Positions 31,566-40,454 of a DNA stretch of 55,423 nucleotides are shown here, piece after piece. Source of the stretch: CAVYHX01 sp963768415. Its GTDB lineage: Bacteria; Pseudomonadota; Gammaproteobacteria; UBA9214. The notes beneath the pieces were generated by a model that had not been told where the DNA came from, searched no databases, and was given only the letters and a program-made list of their open reading frames with translations. Numbering within the stretch: position 1 is the first letter of the stretch; the number at the start of each line of letters is the position of its first letter. The translations under genes were made by a program, and so were the position numbers. The stretch is taken from assembly GCA_963768415.1 (NCBI GenBank), contig CAVYHX010000003.1, positions 1 through 55,423 on the forward strand, read 5' to 3'.

Positions 31566-33116
31566 ATGGATACGACCCCAAATATTAACGCAACCGTTAG
31601 CAGTCAGGGCGAACGTTTTCCCGTCTTTGTGTTTCTCGTGCTGTTCCTGCCGGTTGCGGCCCTGGTTTCTGTGCTGGGTGTTTATTTTGCATCGCAACGC
31701 ACCGCTGATCATATCAACGGAATACTTGCTTATGACAGCGCCAGGCTCAATCTCATCAGCGGGTTTCTCGGGGCGGAGGTATTGGGTTCACTGAAGCATC
31801 TGCGCTCCCTTTCTACTGAAACCATCACCCGGCAAGCCGTGGAATCACGGGAGCCGGGAAACCTGCGGTCACTGGAGTCTTCCTTTCTTACGCTCGCGCG
31901 CCGCAATCCGCAATATCAGCAGATTCGCTGGATTGATGAATCCGGCAAGGAACTGGCAAGGGTCAATCGTGATCGGGGCAAGCCGTACGCGGTGGCTCCA
32001 CAGGACCTGCAGGACAAGCGCGACCGCTATTATTTCAAGGCAGCCAATGCGCTGCTGCCGGGTGAACTGTATATCTCCCGGGTGGATATGAATGAAGAGC
32101 GTGGACAGAATGAAATTCCAGGCAGGCCGGTGCTCCGTATCGCCACGCCCGTGCAGGACAGTCGCAAGAAACGCCGCGGAATTATCATTATCAACATCGA
32201 AATGCGCCACCTGTTCAGTCTGGTGCACGCGCCGGGGGAAACCCGGGACGAGGCAAATTACCTGCTGGTCAACCAGCAGGGCATTGTCTTGCATGGCGAT
32301 ATCGGGGACGTCCAGGCCGCTGATGCGCAGGAACAAGGTATGGACTTCATAATGCCCGATCAGAAAGCCCGGGACAGAGTGCTGGCGAGCGACTCGGGCA
32401 GCCTGCAGTTGCAGGACGGGTTATGGACCTGGAAGAGACTTTCACCTGCCACCTTCAGCAGGTTAAGCCGGGTATTTCCGGAGCATCTGGTCGCCTTTGA
32501 CCAGCTGATCACCGACGACTTTTCGCTGACGCTGGTGGCGCACCGGCCCCTGAGTACCTTGATGGGCGTACGCCGCGACAATCGGATGCTGATCTCGCTG
32601 GTTATTGTTTCTATTCTGTCGGTTTACGCCCTTTCCCTGTTTTTCTATCTGGGCGGGCGTGCCCGTGTGCGGCGTGCTGAAGTGGAAGCCGCCCACGCAC
32701 TGGCCTTCGCAGCGAATATGGAGCGGACGAAGGAACTTGAAGAGCGCTTCCATCGCCTGGTCGATGCCAGCAGTATTGGCCAAATGGTCGTTAACGGCGA
32801 TGGCCGTATTGAAATTTCCAATCTCGCTGCCGAGCGCATACTGGGCTATGCAAGAGGGGAACTCGAGGGTGTCCTGGTGGATGCACTGTTGCCAGCCGGT
32901 ATGCAGGAGCGGCACGTACACTATCGCGAGGACTATATGCAGGCACCGGAGGCGCGCATGATGGGTATGGGGCGTGAATTGAAAGCCGTCAGGAAAGACG
33001 GTGCAGCAATACCTGTGGAAGTCGGCCTGACCCCCTACTCGGATCATGACCGGCAGCTGGTTCTGGTGAGTATCATCGACCTCTCGCATCGTAATGGAGT
33101 GGTTGGAATCAGATAG
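31566..33116 (+). CDS. Membrane sensor protein with periplasmic Cache-like and PAS domains, no output domain
   Basis: 516 residues: a first helix (VFVFLVLFLPVAALVSVLGVYF), a long extracytoplasmic region of about 290 residues resembling a double-Cache sensor (QIRWIDESGKELARVNRD, RYYFKAANALLPGELYIS), and a second helix (MLISLVIVSILSVYALSLFFYL). A PAS domain (FHRLVDASSIGQMVVNGDGRIEISN to VLVSIIDLSHRN) ends the protein. It stops nine residues after the PAS core, exactly where a kinase, GGDEF or further PAS would normally begin, and a family B repeat half (33126) lies directly behind. It is probably a truncated sensor kinase or cyclase. No response regulator is nearby. Confidence 0.75.
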   Translation: MDTTPNINATVSSQGERFPVFVFLVLFLPVAALVSVLGVYFASQRTADHINGILAYDSARLNLISGFLGAEVLGSLKHLRSLSTETITRQAVESREPGNLRSLESSFLTLARRNPQYQQIRWIDESGKELARVNRDRGKPYAVAPQDLQDKRDRYYFKAANALLPGELYISRVDMNEERGQNEIPGRPVLRIATPVQDSRKKRRGIIIINIEMRHLFSLVHAPGETRDEANYLLVNQQGIVLHGDIGDVQAADAQEQGMDFIMPDQKARDRVLASDSGSLQLQDGLWTWKRLSPATFSRLSRVFPEHLVAFDQLITDDFSLTLVAHRPLSTLMGVRRDNRMLISLVIVSILSVYALSLFFYLGGRARVRRAEVEAAHALAFAANMERTKELEERFHRLVDASSIGQMVVNGDGRIEISNLAAERILGYARGELEGVLVDALLPAGMQERHVHYREDYMQAPEARMMGMGRELKAVRKDGAAIPVEVGLTPYSDHDRQLVLVSIIDLSHRNGVVGIR

Positions 33117-33125
33117 TGTATTAAT

Positions 33126-33145
33126 CCGGGACAGACCACATTTGT
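33126..33145. repeat. Family B half
   Basis: CCGGGACAGACCACATTTGT lies ten bases behind the early stop of the PAS protein and may mark the breakpoint that removed its output domain. Confidence 0.55.
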
Positions 33146-33238
33146 TGTCCTGCAAGGCCTGCATGAATAAATGGAAGCAGATTTATTTCTCGAAATGAAG
33201 CGTCCACTTTTCACCCGTTACAAACCACTCTCATCACC

Positions 33239-36200
33239 ATGGTCCAGCCCCCCGCAATTTCCGCAACCGGTACCCGCGATGAGCTGGTAGTTACACCGTT
33301 CTGTGACTACGAGCTGATCGATTTTGGCGCCGGTTCCAAGCTTGAACGCTGGGGCGAATACACAGTAGAACGCCCGGACCGGCTGGCCAGGGGCAAGGCC
33401 GCCAGCGACAACTGGCAGGCTGACTGGATCTATGTCACCGATGTCGGGCAGCCCGGTCATGCCGGTCACTGGGAGCCGACCCGTAGCGGACTGCCGCGTG
33501 AATGGACCGTCAGTGTGGGGTATCAGAGCGTCTGCTGCCGTCTGGATGCGCACGGGCGGGCGGGCTTGCCGGGCCGTGATATTTGTTGTGCCGCCTGGGT
33601 GCGCACGCGTGTCGAAGGCTGTTACGACCTCGATGACATCAATGTCCTCAATCTTTTCGGTGGCAATGGCTATGTGACGGCAGCAGCAAAGCATACGGGT
33701 GCATCCGTCGTGCATGTCGATGCCAGTGATGACATGCTCGCGCTCGCGCGTGTCAATGCCGGTCACCGGCAGGTCGAGTACCTGCAGGAAAATGTCATGG
33801 ACTATGTCGAGGCGGCGCTGCGGCGCCAGCAACGCTTTGACATGATTATCCTGCCCATCCCGCCACTGGGTCACGGTCCGCGCGGACAACTGTGGGACCG
33901 CGAAGTGGACATGGCCAAACTGGTCAGGTATCTGCCCCGCTTGATCAGCGCTGATTGTCTCGGCGTATGGTTGTCCACCGACAGTGGCGCCAACACCTGG
34001 AAGGCGGATGGACTCGTGCAATTGCTGCGCGACGCGCTGCCCGGCTGTACGGTCGAACCGCTGCGCCTGGGTGTGCAGACCGCGGACGCGCGTGTACTGC
34101 CGGCCGGTGTGGCGGCGCGCTGGTATGACGAGACCGAATTCCTGCAAACCGGCAGCACGCCGCTGACCGCCTCCCAGCTGGAGGAGCGGCTCGATATCCA
34201 TATGATCTCGCTGGGCGCGGCGGAAGAGCCGGCCCGCGCCCTGGCGGAATGCCCCCGTGAGCAGCAGGACTTCGTGTTGCACTGGGCCGCCATCGTGGCG
34301 CGCACCAGTTCCGGCATGGCGCTGAATTTTGTCTCGCATGTCTGCCATGCGTTGCGCCAGATGGACCTGGATGGCGTCGAGGCCTGGCTGCTGTCCTGTA
34401 TGGACATCTACGACACCCGCGGTCTGCACCCGGCGGTCGTGGCATTCAAGGACGTCGAAACGTTCGCGCGTGAACACCGGGCGCGCACCACCGGCGTCGC
34501 CTTCGATGACGTGGTCAATGTGCTGGAGGCCTTCGTGCACGGGCTGAACGGCCGGCGCCTGAAACTCGAATGCGGTGCGCAGGCATATACGGACACCGAG
34601 ACGCTGTATCTGCCGGCTAGCGTCGGTTGTTTCGAAACAGCCGCAGATAATTTCCAGTTATACAAGGCCATGGTGGTGCACCAGTGGGCGCAAAACTGGT
34701 ATGGCACCTGGCGCACCGAATATCGGGAAGCCCTGGCGCAGTTACCTGATGATGGCCGGGCGCTGGCCTGTTTTCATGCCCTGGAAACCCTGCGCCTGGA
34801 TGCGCGCCTGCAGGATGAGCTGCCCGGTGTATACCGCTATTTAAAGCGTTTCCGCATGGCAACGGACAGCAGCATGAATGCTGCCTGGCTGGCGGCAGCG
34901 CAGCACCTGGGCCGGCCGGACGCACGGGCGCGCGACAGCCTAGACCTGCTGGCCAGCGTGCTGGATGCGCCGCTGCCGATTGAGACGCTTTACCAGGGCG
35001 CGCTGCGCCCGAATGCGGTCGATGCGGTGCGCACGCGGCGTATCGAAGCCGACAAGCAGGCCTTCAGGTTGATGCTGCTCAGTATGAATAAAGAAATCGA
35101 ACAGGCGAACACAGACGCCGCTGCTGACCCGGAGTCAGCAGTGGAAAACGCCGCGGACACCCTCGCGCAGCGCCTGCCGTTTGAATTGCGCGAGGTGGTG
35201 TCAGATGCCATGCCGGACGGCTTTACATATGCGATCGAACTGGATGGCAAGCCGGTCGCGCCGCCCGATAATGTGAAGGGAACAATGGCCTCGATACTCC
35301 AGGACCTTGGTGAAATACCGGAGGATTACCTGTATGCGGCCGGTGACGGGGCCTATTCAGCCGAGGCGGCGGGCGAACGCAGTGCCGATGATGTCTGGAA
35401 GGGCACTTACCATGAAGAGGGCGCCTTTTTCTATAACGAGTGGGATTACGAGCGCCAGAACTATCGCAAGAACTGGACCGTGCTGCGCGAACTGGATGTG
35501 CATCCGCAACACGACCGGTTTGTCGAGGACACCCTGAACAAATACCGCGGCCTGGCCGGCAGTCTGCGGCGCACCTTCGAGGCGCTGCGCGGCGAGGACA
35601 AATTACTGAAGAAGCAACCCTACGGTGACAATGTCGATATCGATGCGCTGGTCGAAGCCTATGCGGATGCGAAGATCGGCCTGGAGATGTCCGACCGGCT
35701 GTTTACCAAGATGCACAAGCTCGAGCGCAATATCGCGGTCATGTTCATGGTGGACATGAGCGGTTCCACCAAGGGCTGGATCAACGATGCCGAGCGCGAG
35801 GCGCTGGTGCTGTTGTGCGAGTCGCTGGAGACGCTCGGCGACCGCTACGCGATTTACGGCTTTTCCGGCATGACGCGCAAACGCTGCGAGGTCTACCGGG
35901 TCAAGCGCTTCGACGAAGCCTACGATGATGAAGTCAGGGCGCGTATCAGCGGGATCTCGCCGAAGGACTATACCCGTATGGGTGTGACGATCCGCCACCT
36001 CAGCAGCCTGCTGAATGCCGTGGAGGCGCGCACCAAACTGTTGATCACCCTGTCGGACGGCAAGCCGGATGATTATGACACCTACCGCGGCGCTTACGGT
36101 ATCGAGGATACGCGCCAGGCATTGATCGAGGCCAAGCGCAATGGAATACATTCCTTTTGCATCACCATCGATACCGAGGCGAAGGATTACCTGCCGCACA

Positions 36201-36289
36201 TGTACGGGCCGGTGAACTACGCGGTGATCGACGAGGTACGCAAGCTGCCGCTGAAGGTATCGGATATTTACCGGCGCTTGACGACCTGA
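33239..36289 (+). CDS. Fusion of a class I SAM methyltransferase-like domain with a NorD/CbbO-like VWA protein
   Basis: 1016 residues, cytosolic. Residues 15-310 resemble RlmI/YccW-type (Methyltrans_SAM) methyltransferases: YELIDFGAGSKLERWGEYTVERP, the SAM-binding VLNLFGGNGYVTAA at about 136-149, HVDAS for the ribose-binding acid, and a degenerate motif IV (LPIPPLGHG). From about 320 the protein is NorD/CbbO-like, with a helical middle and a C-terminal VWA domain. Its MIDAS is DMSGS with Asp839, Ser841 and Ser843, and later DYTRMG and SDGKPDDYD. NorD and CbbO act with a MoxR-type AAA+ ATPase (NorQ/CbbQ) to remodel NO reductase or Rubisco; no such ATPase or client gene is in the window. The frame is uninterrupted across the joint, so this appears to be a genuine fusion. 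Confidence 0.8.
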   Translation: MVQPPAISATGTRDELVVTPFCDYELIDFGAGSKLERWGEYTVERPDRLARGKAASDNWQADWIYVTDVGQPGHAGHWEPTRSGLPREWTVSVGYQSVCCRLDAHGRAGLPGRDICCAAWVRTRVEGCYDLDDINVLNLFGGNGYVTAAAKHTGASVVHVDASDDMLALARVNAGHRQVEYLQENVMDYVEAALRRQQRFDMIILPIPPLGHGPRGQLWDREVDMAKLVRYLPRLISADCLGVWLSTDSGANTWKADGLVQLLRDALPGCTVEPLRLGVQTADARVLPAGVAARWYDETEFLQTGSTPLTASQLEERLDIHMISLGAAEEPARALAECPREQQDFVLHWAAIVARTSSGMALNFVSHVCHALRQMDLDGVEAWLLSCMDIYDTRGLHPAVVAFKDVETFAREHRARTTGVAFDDVVNVLEAFVHGLNGRRLKLECGAQAYTDTETLYLPASVGCFETAADNFQLYKAMVVHQWAQNWYGTWRTEYREALAQLPDDGRALACFHALETLRLDARLQDELPGVYRYLKRFRMATDSSMNAAWLAAAQHLGRPDARARDSLDLLASVLDAPLPIETLYQGALRPNAVDAVRTRRIEADKQAFRLMLLSMNKEIEQANTDAAADPESAVENAADTLAQRLPFELREVVSDAMPDGFTYAIELDGKPVAPPDNVKGTMASILQDLGEIPEDYLYAAGDGAYSAEAAGERSADDVWKGTYHEEGAFFYNEWDYERQNYRKNWTVLRELDVHPQHDRFVEDTLNKYRGLAGSLRRTFEALRGEDKLLKKQPYGDNVDIDALVEAYADAKIGLEMSDRLFTKMHKLERNIAVMFMVDMSGSTKGWINDAEREALVLLCESLETLGDRYAIYGFSGMTRKRCEVYRVKRFDEAYDDEVRARISGISPKDYTRMGVTIRHLSSLLNAVEARTKLLITLSDGKPDDYDTYRGAYGIEDTRQALIEAKRNGIHSFCITIDTEAKDYLPHMYGPVNYAVIDEVRKLPLKVSDIYRRLTT

Positions 36290-36302
36290 ATGTCAGTGCC
36301 CA

Positions 36303-36333
36303 TGTTGGGCACGCTGCGCTTTGCCCAACCTGC
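36303..36333. repeat. GTTGGGC..GCCCAACC hairpin repeat
   Basis: GTTGGGCACGCTGCGCTTTG, continuing CCCAACCTGC, is shared with the copy at 31240. It lies just after the fusion gene and may act as its terminator. Confidence 0.6.
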
Positions 36334-36357
36334 AAATACCGGCCGCAATAATTTCTC

Positions 36358-36735
36358 CAACCATTCGCGCCGAAGGACGGCGCTCCCACAGGTGGATTTA
36401 TGTTACCCCTGTAGGAGCGGCCTCCTGGCCGCGAGGGTTTTCCTGACCATCGCGCCGCAGGACGGCGCTCCCACAGTGGTTCCTATTACCGCCTGCAGGA
36501 GCGGCCTCCTGGCCGCGAGGGTTTTCCTGACCATCGCGCCGCAGGCCGGCGCTCCCACAGTGGTTCCTATTACCGCCTGTAGGAGCGGCCTCCTGGCCGC
36601 GAGGGTTTTCCCTGACCATCGCGCCGCAGGACGGCGCTCCCACAGTGGTTCCTATTACCGCCTGTAGGAGCGGCCTCCTGGCCGCGATAGTGTTCCAGCC
36701 CATCGCGCCGAAGGCCGGCGCTCCTACAGGTGGAT
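36358..36735. repeat. Tandem array of 84-bp REP-pair units
   Basis: Units begin CCTGTAGGAGCGGCCTCCTG at 36408, 36492 (CCTGCAGG), 36576 and 36661, with periods of 84, 84 and 85 bases. Each unit joins a hairpin GAGCGGCCTCCTGGCCGCGA to an opposed TCGCGCCGCAGGACGGCGCTC, i.e. two REP-like sequences in inverted orientation (a BIME). A partial unit precedes (36358-36392) and the last ends near 36735. The core resembles the GTAGGAGCGG..CCGCGA REPs common in Pseudomonas and relatives. Open frames across the array are repeats of the DNA unit, not genes. Confidence 0.92.
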
Positions 36736-36893
36736 CTAAGGACCATGAAGGGTCCATATTATGCCAATATATTGGCTCCTGATATCCCAATGAATCGCAA
36801 CAAGTTATTGATATAAATAATTATTGACAAATTATTAGAATACGTTAATATAATGAATAACTGTTGTACCATAGTAAACAAAGGAGGTGCGCC
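36736..36893. promoter_or_regulatory. AT-rich promoter region with weak FNR-like site
   Basis: TTGATATAAATAAT (36807-36820) partly fits the FNR consensus TTGATNNNNATCAA and is followed by a very AT-rich stretch before AAAGGAGG at 36881-36888. It would drive the small membrane protein and rhodanese genes. The site is weak and its use uncertain. Confidence 0.35.
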
Positions 36894-37046
36894 ATGTACT
36901 TCGACAGTTTGACAATCGCGGGAATTATTGTGTTTGTAATTGCAGTGGCGATGTTTGTCGGGTGCTGTCTGGTTCACCAATGCGCCGCGCCGTGTGAACA
37001 CGGCGAGGACTGCGGCGAGGAGCCTGACGCACGGCACTGGCCATGA
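36894..37046 (+). CDS. Small single-helix membrane protein, Cys-rich tail
   Basis: 50 residues from the ATG at 36894, six bases behind AAAGGAGG. One helix (LTIAGIIVFVIAVAMFVGCCLV) is followed by a short tail with Cys and acidic residues (HQCAAPCEHGEDCGEEPDA). I do not know the family. Its TGA stop overlaps the start of the rhodanese gene (ATGA), which shows translational coupling and suggests a shared thiol or metal function. Confidence 0.7.
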   Translation: MYFDSLTIAGIIVFVIAVAMFVGCCLVHQCAAPCEHGEDCGEEPDARHWP

Positions 37047-37345
37047 TAAGCGGTCTGATGCAAACACATCCCGGCATGCAGGCAGAGGCCCTCTCTGCGG
37101 ACCATGCCCGGGTGCTGCTGGCGGGCGGCGGGCAGCTGGTTGATATCCGTCCGCCGGCGGATTTCGGCCGGGAATCATTGCCCGGTGCCGTGAACCTGCC
37201 CGTGGGTGCGCTTGCGTATGAATTCACGCGGCTTAACAAACGCAGCCCGGTGATCCTGCATTGCAAGGGCGGCGCGCTGAGTTGTCGTGCCGCGGGCCTG
37301 CTGGCGGGTCAGGGTTTCTCCCGTATTTATCGCCTGCAAAGTTAA
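37043..37345 (+). CDS. Single-domain rhodanese
   Basis: 100 residues with the rhodanese fold: LVDIRPPADFGRESLPGAVNLP and the active-site loop ILHCKGGALSCRAA, in which the first Cys is the persulfide-carrying residue (CxxGxxS pattern). Single-domain rhodaneses transfer sulfane sulfur from thiosulfate or persulfides. It is translationally coupled to the preceding small membrane protein. It lies near the cbb3 cluster but is separated from it by a 225-bp repeat element. Confidence 0.88.
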   Translation: MISGLMQTHPGMQAEALSADHARVLLAGGGQLVDIRPPADFGRESLPGAVNLPVGALAYEFTRLNKRSPVILHCKGGALSCRAAGLLAGQGFSRIYRLQS

Positions 37346-37370
37346 CGTAACACGCCTTCTCCCCTCATCC

Positions 37371-37595
37371 GTCATTGCGAGCGCGATGTACATGGAGGTA
37401 CAAGTGCCGCGAGAGGCAGGAAGCCGGGAGCGGCCAGCGCGGCAATCTCACAACGGGCGATAATCGATTTAAAGATTGCCGCGTCGCTGTGCTCCTCGAT
37501 GCTGGTTCCCGACAGCATTCTACCTCCTGCATTGCCCAGGCCAGCCTCTCGACCGGTTCCCGGTCTCACCTTCTCCATGCAGTCGTCGCAATGAC
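37371..37595. repeat. 225-bp element with GTCATTGCGA terminal inverted repeats
   Basis: GTCATTGCGAGCG at the left and GTCGTCGCAATGAC at the right are inverted. Inside, GCGGCAATCTCACAACGGGC and GATTGCCGCGTCGC form a second opposed pair. This is the widespread TCATTGCGAGG..GCAATC type of intergenic repeat. A partial relative is near 31347-31486. No gene is inside. Confidence 0.75.
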
Positions 37596-37622
37596 AGCAC
37601 ACCAGATCTTTCTTTATACCGC

Positions 37623-37808
37623 CTACTGTTTGTCGGGCGGTTCATCCGCGTCCGTTATCTCAATACTGTCATCGTCGTCCATAATGATCCGGTGCGCAGG
37701 TCCCTCCAGGTCATCGAACTGGCCGGAACGTATGGCCCAGACAAACGCCCAGCCGATCAGGCCGATCAGCACGAGTGACAGGGGAATCAGCAAATAGATA
37801 ATTTCCAT
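37623..37808 (-). CDS. ccoS: cbb3 oxidase maturation protein CcoS
   Basis: 61 residues: one N-terminal helix (IIYLLIPLSLVLIGLIGWAFVWAI) followed by the conserved RSGQFDDLEGPAHRII motif that identifies CcoS, then an acidic tail. CcoS is needed to insert haem and copper into CcoN. It follows the ccoI stop codon by four bases, so it is the second gene of a ccoI-ccoS operon. Confidence 0.95.
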   Translation of the reverse strand: MEIIYLLIPLSLVLIGLIGWAFVWAIRSGQFDDLEGPAHRIIMDDDDSIEITDADEPPDKQ

Positions 37809-37812
37809 GGTG

Positions 37813-40361
37813 TCAGTTTTCCGGGACGCGGACGGTTGCCGGCCGGACGCGTGTCAGGCGCAGTGCATTCAGCACCACGACCAGCGAACTGGCCGACATA
37901 CCGATGGCGGCCATCCAGGGCGCGACATATCCCAGCGCCGCGGCAGGCAGGGCGACAAGATTATAGCTGATCGCCCACGCCAGATTCTGCCGAATGATCC
38001 GGAGCATCCGGCGGGCGGTCTCCATGCCGTCAGACAGGGCGCCGAGCCGGTCGGACAGCAGGATCATGTCCGCGCTGGCGTGACTGATATGGGCGGCCTC
38101 ATGCATGGCGATGGATACATCGGCCCCCGCCAGCACCGGTGCATCATTGATGCCGTCACCCACCATCGCCACGACTGCACCCTGACGTTGCAGTTGCTGC
38201 ACGCGTGCCAGCTTGTCCTGCGGCTGCAAGCCGGCATGCACCGCTTCAATACCCACTGCGCGCGCCACCTGCCGGGCCTGCTGCAAGCTGTCCCCGGTCA
38301 TTAACAGCGTCTCGTGCCCCGCTGCTTGCAGGGCCAGTACCGTTGCGCGCGCGTCCGGCCGCAGTGCATCCTGCAACACGAACACAGCCAGCACTCCCTG
38401 CCTGTCGGCGAGCACAATGCAGATACCGGGCGTCTGCTGTTGCGCTATGGTTGCAGCTATTGCGTCGCTGCCGCACGCGGCGGCGACAAAACCGGGGCTG
38501 CCGATGCTGTAGGCAGCGCCGTTGACGGTCCCGCTGATGCCCGCGCCCGGCTGGTTGACCAGACCGGTTGCCGCTAACGGGTCCAGCCCGGCCGCTGCCC
38601 TGACGATGGCCCGGCCGAGGGGGTGTTCCGACTGACTCTCCAGGGCCGCCGCGATTTGCAGGACTTCCGTTTCCGAATGCGCCGTCAGCACACGCACGGC
38701 GCCGAGCGAGGGTTCCCCCTGTGTCAGGGTGCCGGTCTTGTCGAATACCACATGCGTACAGCGTGCCAGTGTTTCCAGGCGGTTGCCGCGCGCCGCCAGC
38801 AGGCCGCCCGCCAGCATGGCGCCGGTGGCCGCGCTGAGTGCTGTCGGTGTCGCCAGCGACAAGGCGCAGGGACACGTGACCACGAGTACTGCTACCACTA
38901 TGGGCAGCCACTCGTCCGGGGCGTGCTGCCACCAGTAGATGCCGACACCGCACGCGACCAGGAGGACGCCGCTGACGAACCAGCTCGCGGTCCGGTCCGC
39001 CAGCCGGGTGAGGGCGGGTTTTTCACCCATGGCGCGTTCCAGCAGGCGCGAGATGTGTGCCAGTACCGACTCCATGCCCGCGGCAGTGACGCGCAGCTCC
39101 AGCGGGCTTTCGATGTTGATACTGCCGCCGATGAGGGTGTCGCCGGCCTGCTTGCGCAAGCGGGGTGCCTTCGCCGGTCAGCAGTGCCTCGCTCACCGAA
39201 GAGCTGCCGGTTTCGATACTGCCATCGGCGGGAACGGTTGCGCCCGGCCGGATCAGCACCCGGTCACCGGCGTTGAGTTCGGCAACGGGGACCACTTCCT
39301 GCGCGCCGGCGTCAGTCAGCCGTATCGCCATTGCCGGCAGGGCATGACCGAGGCGCTCCGCGGTTTCCGCGCCGCGCTTGCGCGCCATGATTTCGAAATA
39401 CCGGCTCAGCAGCAGGAAGAAAACGAACATGACGACCGAGTCGTAGTAGACCTCGCCGCGGCCGGTCCAGGTGGCCTGCAGGCTGCCGGAAAAGGCCACC
39501 AGGATACCGAGTGACACCGGCACATCCATGCCCACCTGAAAGTTGCGCAAGTCACGCCAGGCGCCGCGCAGAAACGGTGCGGCGGAATACACCAGCACCG
39601 GCGTTGTCAGCAGCAGCCCGATCCAGCGGAAGAACGTGCGGAAGCCTGCCTCCATGCCCGACCAGGCGCCGGCATACAGCGCGATGGACAACATCATGAC
39701 CTGCATACCCAGCAGTCCGGCCACGCCGAGGCGTTTCAGGTGCTGTCTGCGTTCGCGCTCGAATACCTGCTGTTGCTGTTGCGGATCGAAGGGGTGGGCT
39801 TCGTAACCGATGCTGCGGATCGCCTGCAGGATTTCGCTGAGCTTGATGCGGGTGGCATCCCAGCGGATGCGGGCGCGGTGGGTGGCGTAATTGATCTGCA
39901 CATCGAGGACGCCGGGCAGCCTGCCGAGGTGGCGTTCATTGAGCCAGATGCAGGCGGCGCAGGTGATGCCTTCCAGGATCAGCGCGGCCTCGCGGGTGTC
40001 GTCCGTCCTGCGTGCGCACGAAGGTTTTCTGCACCTGCGGATGATCGTAGACGCGGGTCTGTTCGATAAAGTCCGGGACCAGTTCACGGCCGGTGGGTGC
40101 GGAATCGGTGCGATAGCGGTAAAAATCGCCATGCCCGGCAGCCATGATGGCCTGCGCCACCGCCTGGCAGCCGTAACAGCACATCGGTTGCTGCACGCCG
40201 TTGATGCTGACATGCAAGTCGAGTCCCTGTGGCAACGGCAGGCCGCAATGGAAGCAGGCCGGCCGGGGTGTGACGTTAACAGGCTGTGGGGAGGACACCA
40301 TCGATTCCGTGTTGTGCAGCGGTATTGCCGCGGGCAACACCGGTAATCCGGCGGACAGCAT
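37813..40361 (-). pseudogene. ccoI: Copper-exporting P1B-ATPase CcoI, two frameshifts
   Basis: The reading is spread over three frames. The first has the N-terminal Cys-rich part (CFHCGLPLP, MCCYGCQAVAQAI). The second, from about 40003, has the metal-binding GITCAACIWLNE and six helices up to EALLTGEGTP. The third, from about 39156, has TCPCALSLATP, the phosphorylation loop VFDKTGTLT, SEHPLGRAIV and GDGINDAPVLAGAD. Removing one base at each joint restores a full 848-residue CcoI. This pump supplies copper for cbb3 assembly. The start could also be at 40301 (MVSSPQPVN). It is divergent from ompW and upstream of ccoS. Confidence 0.9.
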
Positions 40362-40412
40362 ACCGCAACGCCCGGCGCACCGGACGGAAGTTCATTAGAA
40401 TCTGCTGTTAAA

Positions 40413-40426
40413 TTGATATATATCAA
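40413..40426. promoter_or_regulatory. FNR/Anr box
   Basis: TTGATATATATCAA is a perfect match to TTGATNNNNATCAA. Its centre is 40419.5. GATAAT at 40449-40454 would place a transcript start near 40461, giving -41.5, the spacing of class II FNR-activated promoters. The activated gene on this side is ompW; ccoI lies divergent on the other side. Confidence 0.85.
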
Positions 40427-40448
40427 ACGACATCCGGATGGCTTGCAG

Positions 40449-40454
40449 GATAAT
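40449..40454 (+). promoter_or_regulatory. Inferred -10 element of ompW promoter
   Basis: GATAAT, one mismatch from TATAAT, lies at the right distance from the FNR box for a class II promoter. No good -35 is seen, as expected when FNR occupies that position. Confidence 0.55.

Noticed and set aside
33600..34000. The methyltransferase part of the fusion as a separate gene joined by an error
   Set aside because: There is no stop, start or ribosome-binding site near the joint, and the codon pattern runs on without a break across it.
33218..34540. A 440-codon open frame antiparallel to the fusion gene
   Set aside because: The sense frame has clear domain motifs; the reverse frame is low-complexity and has no start signal.
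36290..36790. Open frames on both strands across the 84-bp repeats, encoding repeated Leu/Ala/Arg-rich peptides
   Set aside because: They only reflect the DNA period (84 is divisible by three) and have no ribosome-binding site; the DNA is a REP array.
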